Shown piece by piece: positions 14,768 to 16,569 of a stretch of 16,569 nt of DNA. Position 1 is the stretch's first letter; each line of letters begins with the position of its first letter. A model generated the notes under the pieces. That model was not told the origin of the DNA. It was given only the letters and a program-made list of their open reading frames with translations, and made no database searches. Source of the DNA: an uncultured Mesocricetibacter sp. (GTDB lineage: Bacteria; Pseudomonadota; Gammaproteobacteria; Enterobacterales; Pasteurellaceae); the NCBI GenBank assembly GCA_905373425.1, contig CAJPST010000021.1:1-16569 (forward strand), read 5' to 3'. The translations under genes were made by a program, and so were the position numbers.

Positions 14768-16569
14768 TTAAAGCACAAAGAAGGCAATGCCTGCATCATT
14801 CATTTGCAACTCGGCATTTTTCTTTAAGGCATCATCTCCATTAAACAACGAATCTAATGTCACGACCTTTTTCGGCTGGGCAGAAATCACCTTATCCAAT
14901 AAATCCGCACTCAGGGTTTCAAGCAACAAGGCAAACTGTTGCCCGCTTTCATCACTCACCCAAAACACCTGATTTTCCGATCGCACTTTTGTCGTTAATT
15001 TCAAGCCCAAGCGCAATAAAATTTCATAAAGCATGGCGTTAGGCGTTGCCTCTTTCCGCACGGAATCGACAAACAATTCGATTTGCTGCGCTAAATTTTC
15101 TGCTGAAGGCGATTGCCATTGTTTAAAGTGACTGTCACTCAGCTTAAATACTTTAAAACCGGTATCCAGTTGTTTGTCCGGATGATTTTCGGCAATTTGT
15201 TTACCGGCTCGGCGGATACGTTCTTTGGAAATTTCAGCGATATTTTTAAAACCCGCTTTAAAGGCTTCGGATTTTTCATCCGTGACTTCTGGGAGTTGTA
15301 CACAAATAAAACGACGATTGCCGTTATCTTCAGAGTTAAGTTGCATCACGGCGTGGGCGGTTGTACCTGAACCAGAAAAGAAATCCATAAAGATTTCATT
15401 ACTACTATCAGACTGAGAAATAATCTTTTTGATCAATTCAACTGGCTTACGATATAAGAAAATTTTTGATCCCATTAAAGATTCTACTTTTTTCTCCGTT
15501 GTAGATTGAGGATCAAACCACCCCAAATGAGATTTAATTGGCATATAAGGATTAACAAACTCACTAAAAAATTCTTTTTGTTTAGGTAACCCATCTGGAT
15601 TTTTAGGAAAAATGATGCGTTCTTCCTTAATCATTTTCTCAAGAGAGTTTTGAGAAAATGCCCAATAATTCTCAAAACACCATCCTGTTTTAGGATCCTT
15701 AATAATAAATTTATCCTGCGGCTTTTCTAATGTACTTTTTATATTAGATAAACGCCATTCCCCCCTGCTATCATTATCAGGATTATGAAATCCTTCTTTG
15801 GTTCTTAATTCCCCTAATAATTTCGTTGTATTTTTGGAATAACAAACAATATATTCGTGAATATTAACCACCATATTTTTTGGAGGAACTCCTTTTGCTG
15901 AATTCTTCTTATCCCAAATAAAATCAGCAACAAAATTCTCCTCCCCAAACACCTCATCACACAATAATTTCAACTGTGCCTGTTCATTGTCATCAATGGA
16001 AATAAAAATCACACCGTCATCTTTCAGTAAATTCTTTGCCAAATGCAAACGAGGCAACATCATATTTAGCCATTTGCTGTGGAAGTGCCCGTTTTCCTTG
16101 CTGTTTTTCTTGAACGCCAGTTTGAGGTTGCCTTCGTCATCCAATTCGCCGCTTTGTTCCTGGTAATCTTTAAGATCCTGCTTGAAATTGTCGTTATAAA
16201 CAAAATCATTACCTGTGTTATAAGGCGGATCGATATAAATCATTTTGATGCTATTGAAATAGGATTTTTGTAACACTTTCAACACATCCAGATTTTCCCC
16301 TTCAATAAATATATTTTCAGTGGAATCAAAATTGACACTTTCCGCAGGTTGCGGTGTGAGAGTTTTGCAAGTTTGTGCTTGTAATATGCGATAGGCTTCG
16401 GATTTTCCCGCCCAGTTCAACATATAACGCTCGGGGTCAGAAGTGATGTGATCAGAGAAAAGTTGTTGGAATTTTTGAAAATCAATTTGTTCTTCGCAAA
16501 AAATTTCAGGTAGAAGTAATTTAAGTTGCGTTAATTTAATGGATAGGTTATCCAAGTGCTGTGCTGTGC
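14768..16569 (-). CDS. mod: Type III DNA methyltransferase, Mod subunit (5'-partial, probably phase-variable)
   Basis: Mod sets the sequence specificity and methylates adenine (N6) within the recognition site. About 600 residues are visible. Counting from a TTG codon at 16555, the catalytic motif DPPY is at 109-112 and the SAM-binding FFSGSGTTA at 392-400; DPPY before FxGxG is the beta-class order of Type III Mods. The variable region between them (about 215-355) should hold the target recognition domain and is AT-richer than its flanks. No ATG start is visible: the frame stays open through the TTG into a GCACA repeat at the window edge, where repeat codons would read Ala-Gln-His-Ser-Thr. The true start must lie outside. 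A near-miss uptake sequence (TCGCACTTT) occurs near 14981. Confidence 0.95.
   Translation of the reverse strand, partial: TAQHLDNLSIKLTQLKLLLPEIFCEEQIDFQKFQQLFSDHITSDPERYMLNWAGKSEAYRILQAQTCKTLTPQPAESVNFDSTENIFIEGENLDVLKVLQKSYFNSIKMIYIDPPYNTGNDFVYNDNFKQDLKDYQEQSGELDDEGNLKLAFKKNSKENGHFHSKWLNMMLPRLHLAKNLLKDDGVIFISIDDNEQAQLKLLCDEVFGEENFVADFIWDKKNSAKGVPPKNMVVNIHEYIVCYSKNTTKLLGELRTKEGFHNPDNDSRGEWRLSNIKSTLEKPQDKFIIKDPKTGWCFENYWAFSQNSLEKMIKEERIIFPKNPDGLPKQKEFFSEFVNPYMPIKSHLGWFDPQSTTEKKVESLMGSKIFLYRKPVELIKKIISQSDSSNEIFMDFFSGSGTTAHAVMQLNSEDNGNRRFICVQLPEVTDEKSEAFKAGFKNIAEISKERIRRAGKQIAENHPDKQLDTGFKVFKLSDSHFKQWQSPSAENLAQQIELFVDSVRKEATPNAMLYEILLRLGLKLTTKVRSENQVFWVSDESGQQFALLLETLSADLLDKVISAQPKKVVTLDSLFNGDDALKKNAELQMNDAGIAFFVL
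16556..16569 (-). repeat. GCACA pentanucleotide repeat tract, cut by the window edge
   Basis: Read on the minus strand, the last 14 bases are GCACA GCACA GCAC, directly continuous with the mod reading frame. The repeat reaches the final base, so its copy number is unknown. A five-base unit shifts the frame with each gain or loss, which would switch mod on or off by slipped-strand mispairing. Only 2.8 units are seen. Confidence 0.72.

Noticed and set aside
14981..14989. TCGCACTTT in mod and AAGTGCGAT at 11838 as uptake sequences
   Set aside because: Each has one mismatch in the 9-base core, so they are recorded only as degenerate copies.

Overview
The window looks like a chromosomal segment of a Pasteurellaceae bacterium (Haemophilus/Aggregatibacter type). 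Three things support this. Ten perfect copies of the Hin-type DNA uptake sequence AAGTGCGGT (or its complement) lie scattered through genes and gaps. A comABCDE competence operon runs divergently from mrcA (PBP1A), as in H. influenzae. The base composition is moderately AT-rich throughout. The species cannot be fixed from this window alone.

Layout, left to right. Positions 82-5059 hold a minus-strand block of mrcA, trmB, an unnamed single-span membrane protein with a Pro/Lys/Glu-rich linker (weakly SrfA-like), and yggL. Positions 5181-8785 hold the plus-strand competence operon comA-comB-comC-comD-comE, with overlapping or near-overlapping genes. These encode a PilM/N/O/P-like inner-membrane assembly and the outer-membrane secretin through which DNA enters. 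A strong CRP-S (Sxy-dependent) site sits over the mrcA start codon, just upstream of comA. The comF gene that ends this operon in H. influenzae is not present here. Positions 8932-9188 hold tRNA-Asn and tRNA-Phe on the minus strand, with a clear sigma70 promoter and a 15-bp terminator stem. Positions 9342-11819 hold the minus-strand operon mutY-yggX-mltC. A 338-bp gap follows, ending in an inverted pair of uptake sequences that forms a bidirectional terminator. Positions 12158-16569 hold a Type III restriction-modification locus, mod then res, on the minus strand.

The most notable feature is at the right edge. The mod reading frame has no ATG inside the window and stays open to the last base, where it runs into a GCACA pentanucleotide repeat. 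This is the architecture of a phase-variable Type III methyltransferase (a phasevarion regulator) whose repeat tract and true start lie beyond the window. The central part of mod, expected to hold the target recognition domain, is visibly more AT-rich than the rest of the gene, as expected for an exchanged specificity cassette.

Most other genes are conserved housekeeping functions: peptidoglycan synthesis and turnover (mrcA, mltC), tRNA supply and modification (two tRNAs, trmB), oxidative-damage repair and Fe-S protection (mutY, yggX), and ribosome association (yggL). No insertion sequences, prophage genes, CRISPR arrays or rRNA genes were seen.
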